Shown piece after piece: positions 34,101 to 38,595 of a DNA stretch of 64,000 nucleotides. How positions within the stretch are numbered: the first letter of the stretch is position 1; every line of letters starts with the position of its first letter. The stretch is from Trinickia diaoshuihuensis (lineage in GTDB: Bacteria > Pseudomonadota > Gammaproteobacteria > Burkholderiales > Burkholderiaceae): NCBI RefSeq assembly GCF_003390925.1, contig NZ_QUBS01000086.1:62001-126000 (forward strand), in the 5' to 3' direction. The position numbers were made by a program, and so were the translations under genes. A model generated the notes under the pieces. The model worked only from the letters and a program-made list of their open reading frames with translations, was not told where the DNA came from and did not search any database.

Positions 34101-36098
34101 TTGCCCGACATCGTGGTCAAGGATGCGCCGGCCTTTGCCCAAGCCATTCACGATCATCGCGTCACACGGTTGAATCTGGTGCCCTCGCATCTGGCCGTTC
34201 TGCTCGACTATGAAGACAAGCTCACGAGCCTGCGCCATGTCACGACGGCCGGCGAGCCGCTGAGCCGCCGCCTGCGCGAGCGCTTCGCGCGGTGTTTGCC
34301 TTGGGCCAGGCTGCACAATAATTACGGCTGCAGCGAGTTGAACGATATCACCTATGCGTCCGATCAGACGCCTGCCGGCCGCACATCCGTGATCGAAGCG
34401 GGCCGCCCCATCGCGAACACTCGAGTACATCTGCTCGACGATTCGCTTAGGCCCGTCGCCGTGGGTGCCGTCGGCAAGGTATTCGTCGAAGGTGCAAGCG
34501 TGGGGCCAGGCTACTGGCGCCGGCCCGAGCTGACCGCCGAGCGGTTCGTCGAGCGAGGCGACGGTACCCGGATGATGCGAACGGGCGACCTCGGCCGCTG
34601 GCTGCCGGACGGCCAATTGCTCCACCTCGGGCGAGAGGATTTCCAAATCAAGGTGCGCGGCCAGCGCGTCGAATTGCCCGCGATCGAACATGCGCTGGGC
34701 GCCCATCCCGAAGTCGCGGTGGCCGCCGCCACGGGGCGGGGCATCGATGGTGTCACCCGCCTCGTCGCCTTTTGCGTACCGCGTCCCGGTGCGCATATCG
34801 ACGCCAATGCGCTGCATACTTGGCTGCTCGCACGCCTGCCGGCCCATTTGGTGCCGAGCCGGTTCGTCGAGATCGAATCGATGCCGACTTTGCCGAACGG
34901 CAAGCTGAACCGCCGCGCTTTGGCATCGATTGAAATCGGCGAAGGCGCGACACATGCCGATGCTTCCGGACAAGCGCCTCAAGGCCCCATCGAGCGCTTG
35001 ATCGCGGCCCAATGGTGCGATGCGCTGGGCCTTGCGGCGGTGGGACGGCACGACAACTTCTTCGCGCTCGGCGGCGATTCGCTGATGGCGGCCAAGGTCA
35101 TGACCCGGGTCGGCGAAGCGCTGGAGATGCAACTGACGGTGCGCAGCCTGTTCGAAACGCGGACCGTGCACGCGCTGGCCAATTTCGTGCAAAACGAACG
35201 TGCGAGGCGGCAGGGCGGCTCCCCGAGCGGCAACGAAGGCGCCGTGGCCGATGCGGACTTCGTCGCGTTCAATACGGCGGGTACGCAGCGCCCGTTGTTT
35301 TTGACGCATACGTTGCAGGGCTACTCGTGGTACTTCGGCCATTTGGCCGCGCACATCGATGCCGATATTCCGGTCTACGGTCTGCCGCCCACGCGCTTAG
35401 GCGCCGAGCCGCCCCGGACGATGCAAGCCATCGCGGCACGCTTCATCGGCATCATGAAAAGGATCGCGCCGGCGGGACCATATCGCATTGCGGGCTGGTC
35501 GTTCGGCGGCCTCATTGCCTACGAAATCGCGACGCAACTGATCGCGGGTGGCGACGAAGTCGAGTTCCTCGGTCTATTCGATACGACGTTGCCGGCGCCT
35601 GGCGGCGAGGTCGATCCGCATCGCGCGGCGGTGCTTACGCTGTACTCGTTCGCCGCCAACAACTTCACCGGCTTCGATCCGGACACGATCGGCTTCGAGT
35701 CCGCGTCGCGCGTCGAGGATCTGATCGAACGCCTGGTTCAAGCGATCGAAGCGCGGCGCGCGACGAGCAACCCGCTATGGCATTTGGCTTACGACAGCGC
35801 CGAGGAAAACCGCCAGTTCCTGCAACGCTTGGTGGCGCACGGACTGGCCATGAACCGTTGGCGGCCCGTGCCTATCGAGACGCATGCCACCGTGTTCGCG
35901 GCACAAGACACCTCGATCACGCCGCTGGAGGGCCATCCCGCACTGCCGGCTCACCTGGGCTGGGATGCCGTGCTCGACGCCTCGAAGATCGAGTTGGTGC
36001 CGGTACCGGGGAACCACGAGACGATCGTCAAATTCCATGCGGACCTGCTTGGCCGCGCGATCGCCCGGCGCCTGGCCGTCCGCAGCGTGATCGAATGA
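19113..36098 (+). CDS. Five-module nonribosomal peptide synthetase
   Basis: 5661 residues from the ATG at 19113 (GAGGG 7 bases upstream; MIRSPLLSKTFPLTTAQREIW). Domain order: C-A-T / C(dual)-A-T / C(dual)-A-T / C(dual)-A-T / C-A-T-TE. All T domains have the phosphopantetheine Ser (LGGHSLL in modules 1-4, LGGDSLM in module 5). It starts with a condensation domain, so a separate acyl or aryl donor is expected. Predicted substrates are Thr, Ser, Leu, unassigned, aminobenzoate-like, with residues 1-3 converted to D. The thioesterase ends the chain. It is co-transcribed with precursor genes upstream and a hydroxylase and exporter downstream. No MbtH-like protein or phosphopantetheinyl transferase gene is visible in the window. 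The pieces are read with confidence; the compound is inferred. Confidence 0.96.
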   Translation: MIRSPLLSKTFPLTTAQREIWLDQLVHGDAPVYKIGGYTEIEGAVDAEQFERAVNLLIEKHDALRTVLLPSTDDEGMPLQAIAEAVAVTVPVHDFSASGDPLAEACAWAARQLQAPFPLDGAAPLYRFELLKLSDTHYFFTLNFHHVIVDGWAIGLLVDSLCRIYTALNEGAAAPLAAPSYTEFAERDRTYRASPQFERQRTYWLDKYRSVPDPLFARRERERSEGGASPSGHHAVRMPRAFFDRIVSFARGHGSTPLHVMLAALQIYYARTKQRDEIVVGLPVLNRPNARLKDTAGMCVGVSAVRLPFDGGASFEALLHSIGRTLKHDYRYQGFPLSELNRAVELWKSRRAQIFDLSVSYERDDYDLRFGAGLARIHMLSSGYEQLPLMLHIRDNPHDDCAWIHFMYNLAWFDAGEIETTAERLLALLEEALAEPTRPVERLALTTPAERRMLAQWSRAKAAFAATETIHERFGRMVERMPDAVALTFGDRSLTYAALNERANRVARRLMTLGVNADDRVAICTERGIEMIVGLLAILKAGGAYVPLDPAYPPERLAWTLEDCAPVAILVHGPTLEHVRHAAIGIPVLGLDDAYEGASPGEQAGNPQANHGSPDRLAYVIYTSGSTGRPKGVMVEHRNVTRLFDATRDWFHFGERDVWALFHSFAFDFSVWEIWGALLHGARLVIVPYLTSRSPADCYALLCEQGVTVLNQTPSAFQQLIAAQGENARPHRLRTVIFGGEALELSTLAPWFDRAVNADTQLVNMYGITETTVHVTYRPIDASDVRAGERTRANSVGLPIPDLEVHILDAGMQPVPAGVEGELYVGGAGVARGYLNRPELTGARFVRHPFASTAGARLYRSGDVGRWLPDGSIEYLGRNDDQVKVRGFRIELGEIEAVLSEAEGVREAHVLAREESTGDKRLVAYYSGEYRDARTLREHVRSRLPEHMVPGAYVYLERFPLTPNGKLDRRALPEPSVQTSRSSVYEAPRGEPEQTLARIWSEVLRVERVGRQDHFFELGGHSLLAVKLIERMRRAGLTADVKVLFSQPTLAALAAAVAPAVRDEVPDNRIPDACARITPEMLPLVTLDQSAIDRIAVRVPGGCANIQDIYPLAPLQQGILYHHLSAREGDPYLIQVLLGVDSKARLEALIAALREVVARHDVLRTVIVWEGLDEPVQVVLRRAHLQAEEVALAGAGHESGSVREQLKARFDPRRIRLDVRRAPLMKIAYTRDPDSDAWYAVLLFHHLIDDATSLRLMRREIARIMRDGGEGLAPQLAYRRYVAQTRSRADDEGHAAFFRDMLADVTEPTLPFGIADVRGDGRDVREAKLALSPGSSERLRDHARALGVSVASLHHLAWARVVAALSGRDDVVFGTVLMGRLLSGGDVERAMGMFINTLPVRIDAGPVPVRDAALAAHVRLSALLSHEHAPLALAQRCSGVAAPAPLFGALLNYRHGEAETDEAGAGLDWEGIDILDFVERTNYPLTMSIDDLGDAFSVTVQAVDGIDAARVCGYFSETLDSICRALDTSPQTPVRELSILPENERETLLETFNATAVSYPQGETVHGLFEDQAKRTPDAIAIRYEAQDLTYRALDERANALAHRLAEAGVGAGERVAIAVERSPEMVVGLLAILKAGAAYVPMDPAYPEARLRYMLEDSAPAVLLTHGRTGNLFEDASVPVVDIGAFGRPDLEPPGPVTAPPVLSGFDAYHLAYIIYTSGSTGRPKGVMNEHHAVVNRLRWMQAALDTQSNDVVLQKTPFSFDVSVWEFFLPLMTGAKLVLARAEGHKDPAYLCDLIERERVTTAHFVPSMLQAFLETAQVSRCTSLAHVVCSGEALPGSLLRQTHAALPRTKVHNLYGPTEAAVDVTAWVSAGSSSNPTSVERPPIGRPISNTRIYILDPSGQPAPLGIAGEIHIGGVQVARGYWNRSDLTAEKFVNDPFAPAAGARMYRTGDLGRWLPDGNIDYLGRNDDQVKIRGLRIELGEIQTRLAEIEGVRDAVVVARDETAGGKRLVAYLTGAAPNFEVIRASLAERLPEYMVPSAYVQLDALPLTPNGKLDRKALPAPDRAAYRQVRYEPPREGNEQVLGAIWAALLGVDRIGRHDNFFELGGHSLLLIALIERMRRVGLHADVRLLFSAPTLAELAERVTSNVAGPAIQPNLIPLGAERIKPAMLTLVDLPQPAIDAIVASVPGGAANIQDIYPLAPLQEGILYHHLSTTTGDPYLLHGMFAFERRALLDDFIAALERVVARHDVLRTAVVWEGLETPVQVVWRHASLEVAELALASSDGDVAAALRLRFDPRHTRLDVRRPPLMRLIFAQDSVRDRWVAMLQFHHLALDHAALAVVQEEVRVYLSDPSAHLAQPVPYREYVAHAKLGVSRSAHEAFFRQMLGDVDEPTLPYGRGEVGGDGRTVTEYSAAVPSSLAARLRTTARVLDVSTASLVHAAWGRVLSVVSGVAQSVVFGTVLFGRFQSASDAGRAVGLFINTLPLRVDAGVVEVRAAVKSTAERLAALLEHEHASLALAQRCSGVAAGTPLFGALLNYRHSDASTASTAANTALPGIAMIDAHERTNYPLVLSVDDWGDALSLTVQAVDGIDPARVAGYALQALESLCDALEHAPQTPMHALTILPAHERRELLVDFNATATDYEAHESVLALFERVAARTPDAVAIRHEERAYRYRDLNQCAERLAQHLVECGVGPDARVAICIERSPAMVVALLAVMKAGGAYVPMDPAYPAARLRYMVDDSRPVALLVHAPTAHLFDSMPVPAIDIGDGLALEAAASSEPSALPSPAPHDLAYVIYTSGSTGQPKGVMVEHRQLLNLVNWHVGRFALKPGDQTTSMAGVGFDAAAWEIWPALCSGATLLLPPAKTAGDPERLLDWWRAQRIDVSFLVTPLAELAYATGRANPWIRTLLIGGERLKRPLEGLAAHQALVNNYGPTEAAVVATSGRLSEGDSGARIGRPIENTRIYILDAQGQPVPMGVAGEIHIGGGQVARGYLDRPELTAERFLADPFGDGPTARMYRTGDLGRWLPTGEIEYLGRNDEQVKIRGFRVEPGEIEAVLSRVEGVREAAVLVREDAPGEPRIVAYYTGEAALARTLADTVSRVLPRHMVPVAFVPLTAFPLTANGKLDRKALPVPETSVSHGQAFVPPETGLEQTLAAVWRATLGVERVGRFDNFFELGGHSLLAVSLIDRLRRAGLKTDVRTLFAAPTLAALAQDIESAPGEQGEPSAPPNLIPAGAQRIVPEMLTLVTLSEREVDAIVASVPGGAGNVQDIYPLLPLQEGVLYHHLTARQGDSYLLRARFTFDDRSALERFAAALQAVVDRHDVLRTAIAWEGLDQPVQVVHRRATLPVYEVSLDASGDAHAELARCVDPQRYRLDLNVAPPMQLHIAHDALRGRWAAVLLFHHIALDHAGVDVLLNEVQAHLLGQGHALPLPTPFREYVARTRLASRESDHEAFFREMLSDVDEPTLPYGLANVGNGGEVISQARRHLTADLSDRLRQCSRRLGISVASVFHLAWAQVLGQLSGRGDVVFGTVLLGRWQANADVDRALGLFINTLPIRIGLDASSVREALHQTHRALSGLLGHEYASLALAQRCSGVAPPMPLFSALLNFRHSAARAAASRNDRHAWDGIEILEGEERTNYPCALSVDDLGDTFELTAQIAAGHEASRLCGYVEQVLRQLAQALDVRPETPMRDLTILTDGERAQLLTEWNATECPFPRDEAVHVLFERTAARSPRAPAVAGDGTTLTYADLNRRADRLADVLMRSGIHPGDRVALLFDRSSALIVAQLAVLKCGATYVPLDRHAPPQRQAYMLNDCGATCVLTQAGFELPAEAEVERVDVDSILAAQDPEDTAPRVERAQWESNIPAYIMYTSGSTGQPKGVVVTHRGINRLAVNNGYAAFDAGDRIAFTSNPAFDASTMEVWGALLNGACLVVVPHETLLSPPELAALLRVQRVTVLHLVAGLLSAHVDALAAVFPSLRYLLTGGDAADVRAIQRILRDSAPEHLIHCYGPTESTTFATTYELRAEHADDPIVPIGRPISNTRVYLLDTAGRPVPAGVAGEICIGGDGVALGYLNRDDLTAERFVPDPFSTVPGARMYRTGDLGRYRADGNIEYLGRNDTQVKIRGFRVEPGEVQAQLARRGLGDAIVVVHADAAGEKRLVAYFVGDTRDVEALKTDLRASLPDYMVPAAFVALGRMPVTPNGKVDRRALPAPRFDADAGAVYEAPADEAEQTVAQVWAELLDVPRVGRRDNFFTLGGHSLLAVRAIGRLRRSFGDAATLRALFETEDLAAFAARLGKPEGAGLPPAGAERAGALPLSFMQERLWLIQQRDGGSAYNMHGALAFDGALSLSALRAAIDTLIVRHEPLRTRFRYDAQAGMPVQIVDTPQPVHLDIADVGEDEVSAALMRHAATAFDLEQGPLFTVAVLRVTPSRHIVSLSMHHIVSDGWSLSVLINDLRALYAAHRSGPETAARVLPPLPIQYADYAAGQRRRDLYRERGYWKEMLQGYGEPVDIAIDGAEAGTRHGTLGQVRRRLPTALARSVADLSGAQRTGIFTLFLATLAVACKRRIGRDDLCIGTTSAGRDEPELEALVGFFVNILPLRLNLSGDPTGLELIEQARGVVLGALEHQALPFEHMLSLVPELRQPDGASPVPIVLRHQSVPPVTNEEWDEGLKLEVLSQTFERTAQSALDLEIFGQHDEVEVVANFDSGRFAAREVELFVEVWLDLLERVAHSPAARLSTLVQLTPAETRFLDCARGPSRAYDGAGVVELFARQVAQRPDAPACWFEGERVSYAQLDRRADAIAHALHQRAIGPGARVALHHPRSADFLASILACFKLNCAYVPIDPAYPRAYTERMLDDAQPSIVVTTPEVTAAYGHTTAPTLLLEPEPFARDVGLTGRVGRLDTRPARPSDIAYIAYTSGSTGEPKGVVVEHRQVLNCLHALWERTPYEGDEIVGQKTSMSFVPSVKEMLSGLLAGIAQVILPDIVVKDAPAFAQAIHDHRVTRLNLVPSHLAVLLDYEDKLTSLRHVTTAGEPLSRRLRERFARCLPWARLHNNYGCSELNDITYASDQTPAGRTSVIEAGRPIANTRVHLLDDSLRPVAVGAVGKVFVEGASVGPGYWRRPELTAERFVERGDGTRMMRTGDLGRWLPDGQLLHLGREDFQIKVRGQRVELPAIEHALGAHPEVAVAAATGRGIDGVTRLVAFCVPRPGAHIDANALHTWLLARLPAHLVPSRFVEIESMPTLPNGKLNRRALASIEIGEGATHADASGQAPQGPIERLIAAQWCDALGLAAVGRHDNFFALGGDSLMAAKVMTRVGEALEMQLTVRSLFETRTVHALANFVQNERARRQGGSPSGNEGAVADADFVAFNTAGTQRPLFLTHTLQGYSWYFGHLAAHIDADIPVYGLPPTRLGAEPPRTMQAIAARFIGIMKRIAPAGPYRIAGWSFGGLIAYEIATQLIAGGDEVEFLGLFDTTLPAPGGEVDPHRAAVLTLYSFAANNFTGFDPDTIGFESASRVEDLIERLVQAIEARRATSNPLWHLAYDSAEENRQFLQRLVAHGLAMNRWRPVPIETHATVFAAQDTSITPLEGHPALPAHLGWDAVLDASKIELVPVPGNHETIVKFHADLLGRAIARRLAVRSVIE
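19137..22310 (+). other. NRPS module 1: starter-type C, A(Thr), T
   Basis: C domain at protein residues about 8-455 with an intact HHVIVDG. Being first in the chain, it should join an acyl or aryl group delivered in trans to the first amino acid. A domain at about 466-985; specificity residues read by alignment to the GrsA pocket (FAFDFSVWE, VTVLNQTPS, VIFGGE, NMYGITETTVH) give D-F-W-N-I-G-M-V-H, the standard Thr code. T domain at about 990-1060. Confidence 0.85.
22320..25570 (+). other. NRPS module 2: dual E/C, A(Ser), T
   Basis: The C domain starts NIQDIYPLAPLQQGILYHHL and has the extra N-terminal His motif HHLSAREGD (HH-L-x4-GD) typical of dual epimerization/condensation domains; its catalytic motif is HHLIDDA rather than HHxxxDG. 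It should turn the upstream Thr to D-allo-Thr. A-domain residues (FSFDVSVWE, HFVPS, VVCSGE, NLYGPTEAAVD) give D-V-W-H-V-S-L-V-D, a Ser code. Confidence 0.82.
25580..28800 (+). other. NRPS module 3: dual E/C, A(Leu), T
   Basis: Dual domain with HHLSTTTGD near its start and HHLALDH as catalytic motif, predicted to epimerise the Ser from module 2. A-domain residues (VGFDAAAWE, SFLVTPL, LLIGGE, NNYGPTEAAVV) give D-A-W-F-L-G-N-V-V, the Leu code common in proteobacterial lipopeptides. Confidence 0.8.
28810..32050 (+). other. NRPS module 4: dual E/C, A(unassigned), T
   Basis: Dual domain with HHLTARQGD and HHIALDH, predicted to epimerise Leu. A-domain residues (PAFDASTME, VLHLVAG, LLTGGD, HCYGPTESTTF) give D-A-M-H-L-G-C-T-F. 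This is two changes from the Ile-type DAFFLGCTF but has His-Leu-Gly at positions 278-301 as in the phenylglycine-type DIFHLGLLC. I cannot assign it: a branched aliphatic or an arylglycine both fit in part. Module 5 follows with a non-dual C domain, so this residue should stay L. Confidence 0.7.
32080..35200 (+). other. NRPS module 5: LCL-type C, atypical A (aminobenzoate-like), T
   Basis: C domain with a standard HHIVSDG and none of the dual-domain marks. The A domain (about residues 4766-5280) has intact core motifs (YTSGSTGEPKG, MRTGDLGRW, IKVRGQRVEL, NGKLNRR). However, its pocket segment is SFVPSVKE, so the Asp that binds the alpha-amino group is missing. By alignment the code is V-P-K-N-T-A-N-D-I (SFVPSVKE, LNLVPS, VTTAGE, NNYGCSELNDI). 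It shares K239 and A301-N322-D330 with AVKYVANDAK, which I recall for p-aminobenzoate domains of albicidin synthetase. T domain has LGGDSLMAAK. Confidence 0.72.
35260..36090 (+). other. NRPS thioesterase domain
   Basis: Type I alpha/beta-hydrolase thioesterase. Nucleophile Ser5463 in GWSFGG, acid Asp in LGLFDTTLP, His in VPGNHETIV. It releases the finished chain by hydrolysis or cyclisation. If the last unit is an aminobenzoate, macrocyclisation through a Thr or Ser hydroxyl or release of a free benzoic acid are both open. Confidence 0.88.
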
Positions 36099-36154
36099 GC
36101 GGCGCGCGCGATGCACCGCAACCGAATTCAACCATTGGCGAGGGGAAAGAGACG

Positions 36155-37360
36155 ATGATCGCAAGAGTGAGCAGCAAGGCGTTTTCGAGTGAATTCTTCG
36201 CCCAAGGGCAGCCGGCCATCATCACCGATGCCTTGACGGATTGGCAGATCGAGACGCGCTGGACACCGGAGGCACTCGCGCGCACCGCGCGCGACAGGCG
36301 TATCGTGTCGAGCCGGGCGGGCGACGGCCGCTACCGATTCGCGCCATCCGACGAAGGCTCGCGCTCGAACGTATTCGAGACCAGCGAGATCGAATTCGGT
36401 GAAGCGGCTCGGCGGCTCCTGGATCCCGGTGACGGCGACACCGTCTATGTCATGCAGCAATCGATACCGGAGAAGCTTCCCGAGTTGCTCGGCCATGTCG
36501 TCGTGCCGCCATGGATCGCGGGGCAGCAGAACGCGATCAATCTATGGTTCGGCAGGCGCACGGCCACTCAACTGCACTTCGATCACTCGAACAATTTCTT
36601 CGCGCAGTTATACGGCAACAAGGAATTCACGCTGTTTGCGCCGGCCGATAGCGAACACCTCTATCCGTATCACCATGACTCGGCGACGTCTCATCTGTCG
36701 TACGTGGACTTGGACGAGCCGCGTCTGGACAAGTATCCGAATTTCGCGCGCGCCACGGCGGATCGATTTACGATGCAGCCGGGCGAGTTGTTGTTCCTGC
36801 CCGCGTTTTGGTGGCACCACGTTCGCGCGTCGGGAGTCGCGGTATCGGTCAATTTTTGGTGGGCGCCGCGCTGGTCCCAAATCGTCGCCGCGCACAATGC
36901 GATGCGTGCGCTGTCGAACCTGTATGCGGTCGATCGCTTGAAGACGTTCGAGCAGGCCTTCCTTTCTCCCGAAGGCCTGGACTTGATATCCGGAGCCGAT
37001 CGATTTCTCGCGGGCGGGAGGACGTGGGGCGCGACGGTGTTGGCGCTGGCCGCGCTCGACGAACGGATCGGTGCGCACGCGTCGCCAAGCGAGGCGCGCG
37101 AGCCCGTGGGCTGCCGATTGAGAGCGCTAGGCGCCGAGTTACGGCAAAGGACTCAGGACGCCGACGGCTCGACGGAGCTCGATCTGTCCTTGCTGGACGA
37201 GGCGGCTCGACTTGCCGACTTGGTGGCCGATCGTTACGGCGACGACGTGCTCGAGGCTCGGCGCGTCGAAGCGTTTTTGCGAGCGATCGAGCAGGCGCGC
37301 GCCCCGAGCCCTCACCCGCGCGATGTATCGTTGGCGGGCGCGGGCGGTGTCGATTCATGA
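36155..37360 (+). CDS. JmjC/cupin-8-type Fe(II)/2-oxoglutarate hydroxylase
   Basis: 401 residues from the ATG at 36155, which has a strong GAGGGGAAAGAG leader. An in-frame ATG at 36095 overlaps the NRPS stop as ATGA and is the alternative (421 residues). The N-terminal 250 residues are a JmjC-like double-stranded beta-helix: QPAIITDAL entry, the metal pair H141-x-D143 in LHFDHSNNFF, GNKEFTLFAP and the distal His in FLPAFWWHHV (H221). The C-terminal 150 residues are helical, probably for dimerisation. Relatives hydroxylate amino-acid side chains in proteins or peptides. Between an NRPS and its exporter, beta-hydroxylation of a peptidyl residue is the likely job. Its stop overlaps the MFS start. 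Confidence 0.85.
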   Translation: MIARVSSKAFSSEFFAQGQPAIITDALTDWQIETRWTPEALARTARDRRIVSSRAGDGRYRFAPSDEGSRSNVFETSEIEFGEAARRLLDPGDGDTVYVMQQSIPEKLPELLGHVVVPPWIAGQQNAINLWFGRRTATQLHFDHSNNFFAQLYGNKEFTLFAPADSEHLYPYHHDSATSHLSYVDLDEPRLDKYPNFARATADRFTMQPGELLFLPAFWWHHVRASGVAVSVNFWWAPRWSQIVAAHNAMRALSNLYAVDRLKTFEQAFLSPEGLDLISGADRFLAGGRTWGATVLALAALDERIGAHASPSEAREPVGCRLRALGAELRQRTQDADGSTELDLSLLDEAARLADLVADRYGDDVLEARRVEAFLRAIEQARAPSPHPRDVSLAGAGGVDS

Positions 37361-38595
37361 GTGCGTCCGCCCCCGCCTCGGCTCGCACACCGACTCGAGC
37401 GGCATTCGGTTTCATCTTCGCCACCGCGTTGATGAACGCGGTTTCGTTCGGCGTCGTGCTGCCGGTCTTGCCGAATTTGATCAAGGCCTTCGCGCATGGC
37501 GATACGTCGCTCGCGGCGCAGTGGAGCACGGTGTTCAGCGTGGCTTGGGGCGCGATGCAATTCGTCTGCGGGCCGGCGCTCGGCGCGCTATCGGACCGTA
37601 TCGGGCGCAGGCCCGTGCTGTTGATTTCCCTCTGCGGCCTCGCATTCGACTTTTTCGTCATGGCGCTTGCGCCGAACCTCGTTTGGCTGCTCGCCGGCCG
37701 CATCGTCAACGGCATGACCTCGGCGAGTTTCGCCACGGCCAACGCGTATATCGCGGATGTCACCGCGCCTGGCGACCGCGCGCGCGCGTTCGGCCGTATC
37801 GGTGCCGCGCTGAGCCTCGGTTTTCTGGCCGGCCCCGTGGTGGGCGGGATGCTGGCGAGCATCGATCTACGGATGCCGTTCTACGTGGCGGGCTTCGTCA
37901 CCGCGCTGAACGCGCTATTTGGGATCTTCGTCTTGCCCGAATCGCTTCCGCCGGAGCGCCGCGCGAGCGGGCTCGATCCGCGCGAGCTCAATCCATTCGC
38001 GGCGTTCGCGCTCTTGCGCGAGCACGGCGATTTGCTCGTCTTGTGCGTGCTCGGGGCGCTATTCGCGTTCGCCTGGATGGTGGGGCCGTCGGTGTTCGTG
38101 CTGTACGGCGGGTATCGCTATGGTTGGGCCGCGGCGGCGATCGGCGTGGTGATGATGGCGAGCGGCGGCATCGGCGCTATCGTTCAGACCGCTCTGGTCG
38201 GGCCGGCCGTCGCGCGTCTGGGCGAGCACGGCGCGGCTTTGCTCGGCGCGGTTGCCGCGGCGATCGGTTACGCGGCGTTCGGCTTGGCCGGGACCGGATG
38301 GGCCTATCTTGCCGTGATTCCCGTGTTCGCGTTGCACAACGTCTTTACGCCCGCGCTTCAGGGACTATTGACGCGGCATGTCGACGAGGGCGGACAAGCG
38401 CGGTTGCAAGGCCTCGTTCAGGCGACGCAGGGCATTGCCTCCGTCGTCGGGCCGTTGGTGTTCGGAATCGTCTTCGCCTGGTCGACGCGGGCGGGAACAG
38501 GCCCCGCGTTATCGGGCAGCCCGTTCTTCTTGGCGTCCGCGATCATGTTGGTCGTGTCGTTAGGCTTGATCGCACTGCGTAACGCCGCGCGATAA
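37357..38595 (+). CDS. MFS drug exporter (TetA/TCR-like)
   Basis: 412 residues from the ATG at 37357, which shares ATGA with the upstream stop, so it is translationally coupled to the hydroxylase gene. About 12 hydrophobic spans are seen. The first helix has FGVVLPVLPNLIKAF, and the loop between helices 2 and 3 has the MFS signature GALSDRIGRRPVLL; GFLAGPVVGGML is the antiporter motif C in helix 5. These are marks of proton-driven drug efflux proteins such as TetA. As the last gene of the biosynthetic run it probably exports the NRPS product or gives self-resistance. The 3' end overlaps the convergent mandelate-dehydrogenase-like gene by 36 bases. Confidence 0.93.
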   Translation: MSASAPASARTPTRAAFGFIFATALMNAVSFGVVLPVLPNLIKAFAHGDTSLAAQWSTVFSVAWGAMQFVCGPALGALSDRIGRRPVLLISLCGLAFDFFVMALAPNLVWLLAGRIVNGMTSASFATANAYIADVTAPGDRARAFGRIGAALSLGFLAGPVVGGMLASIDLRMPFYVAGFVTALNALFGIFVLPESLPPERRASGLDPRELNPFAAFALLREHGDLLVLCVLGALFAFAWMVGPSVFVLYGGYRYGWAAAAIGVVMMASGGIGAIVQTALVGPAVARLGEHGAALLGAVAAAIGYAAFGLAGTGWAYLAVIPVFALHNVFTPALQGLLTRHVDEGGQARLQGLVQATQGIASVVGPLVFGIVFAWSTRAGTGPALSGSPFFLASAIMLVVSLGLIALRNAAR

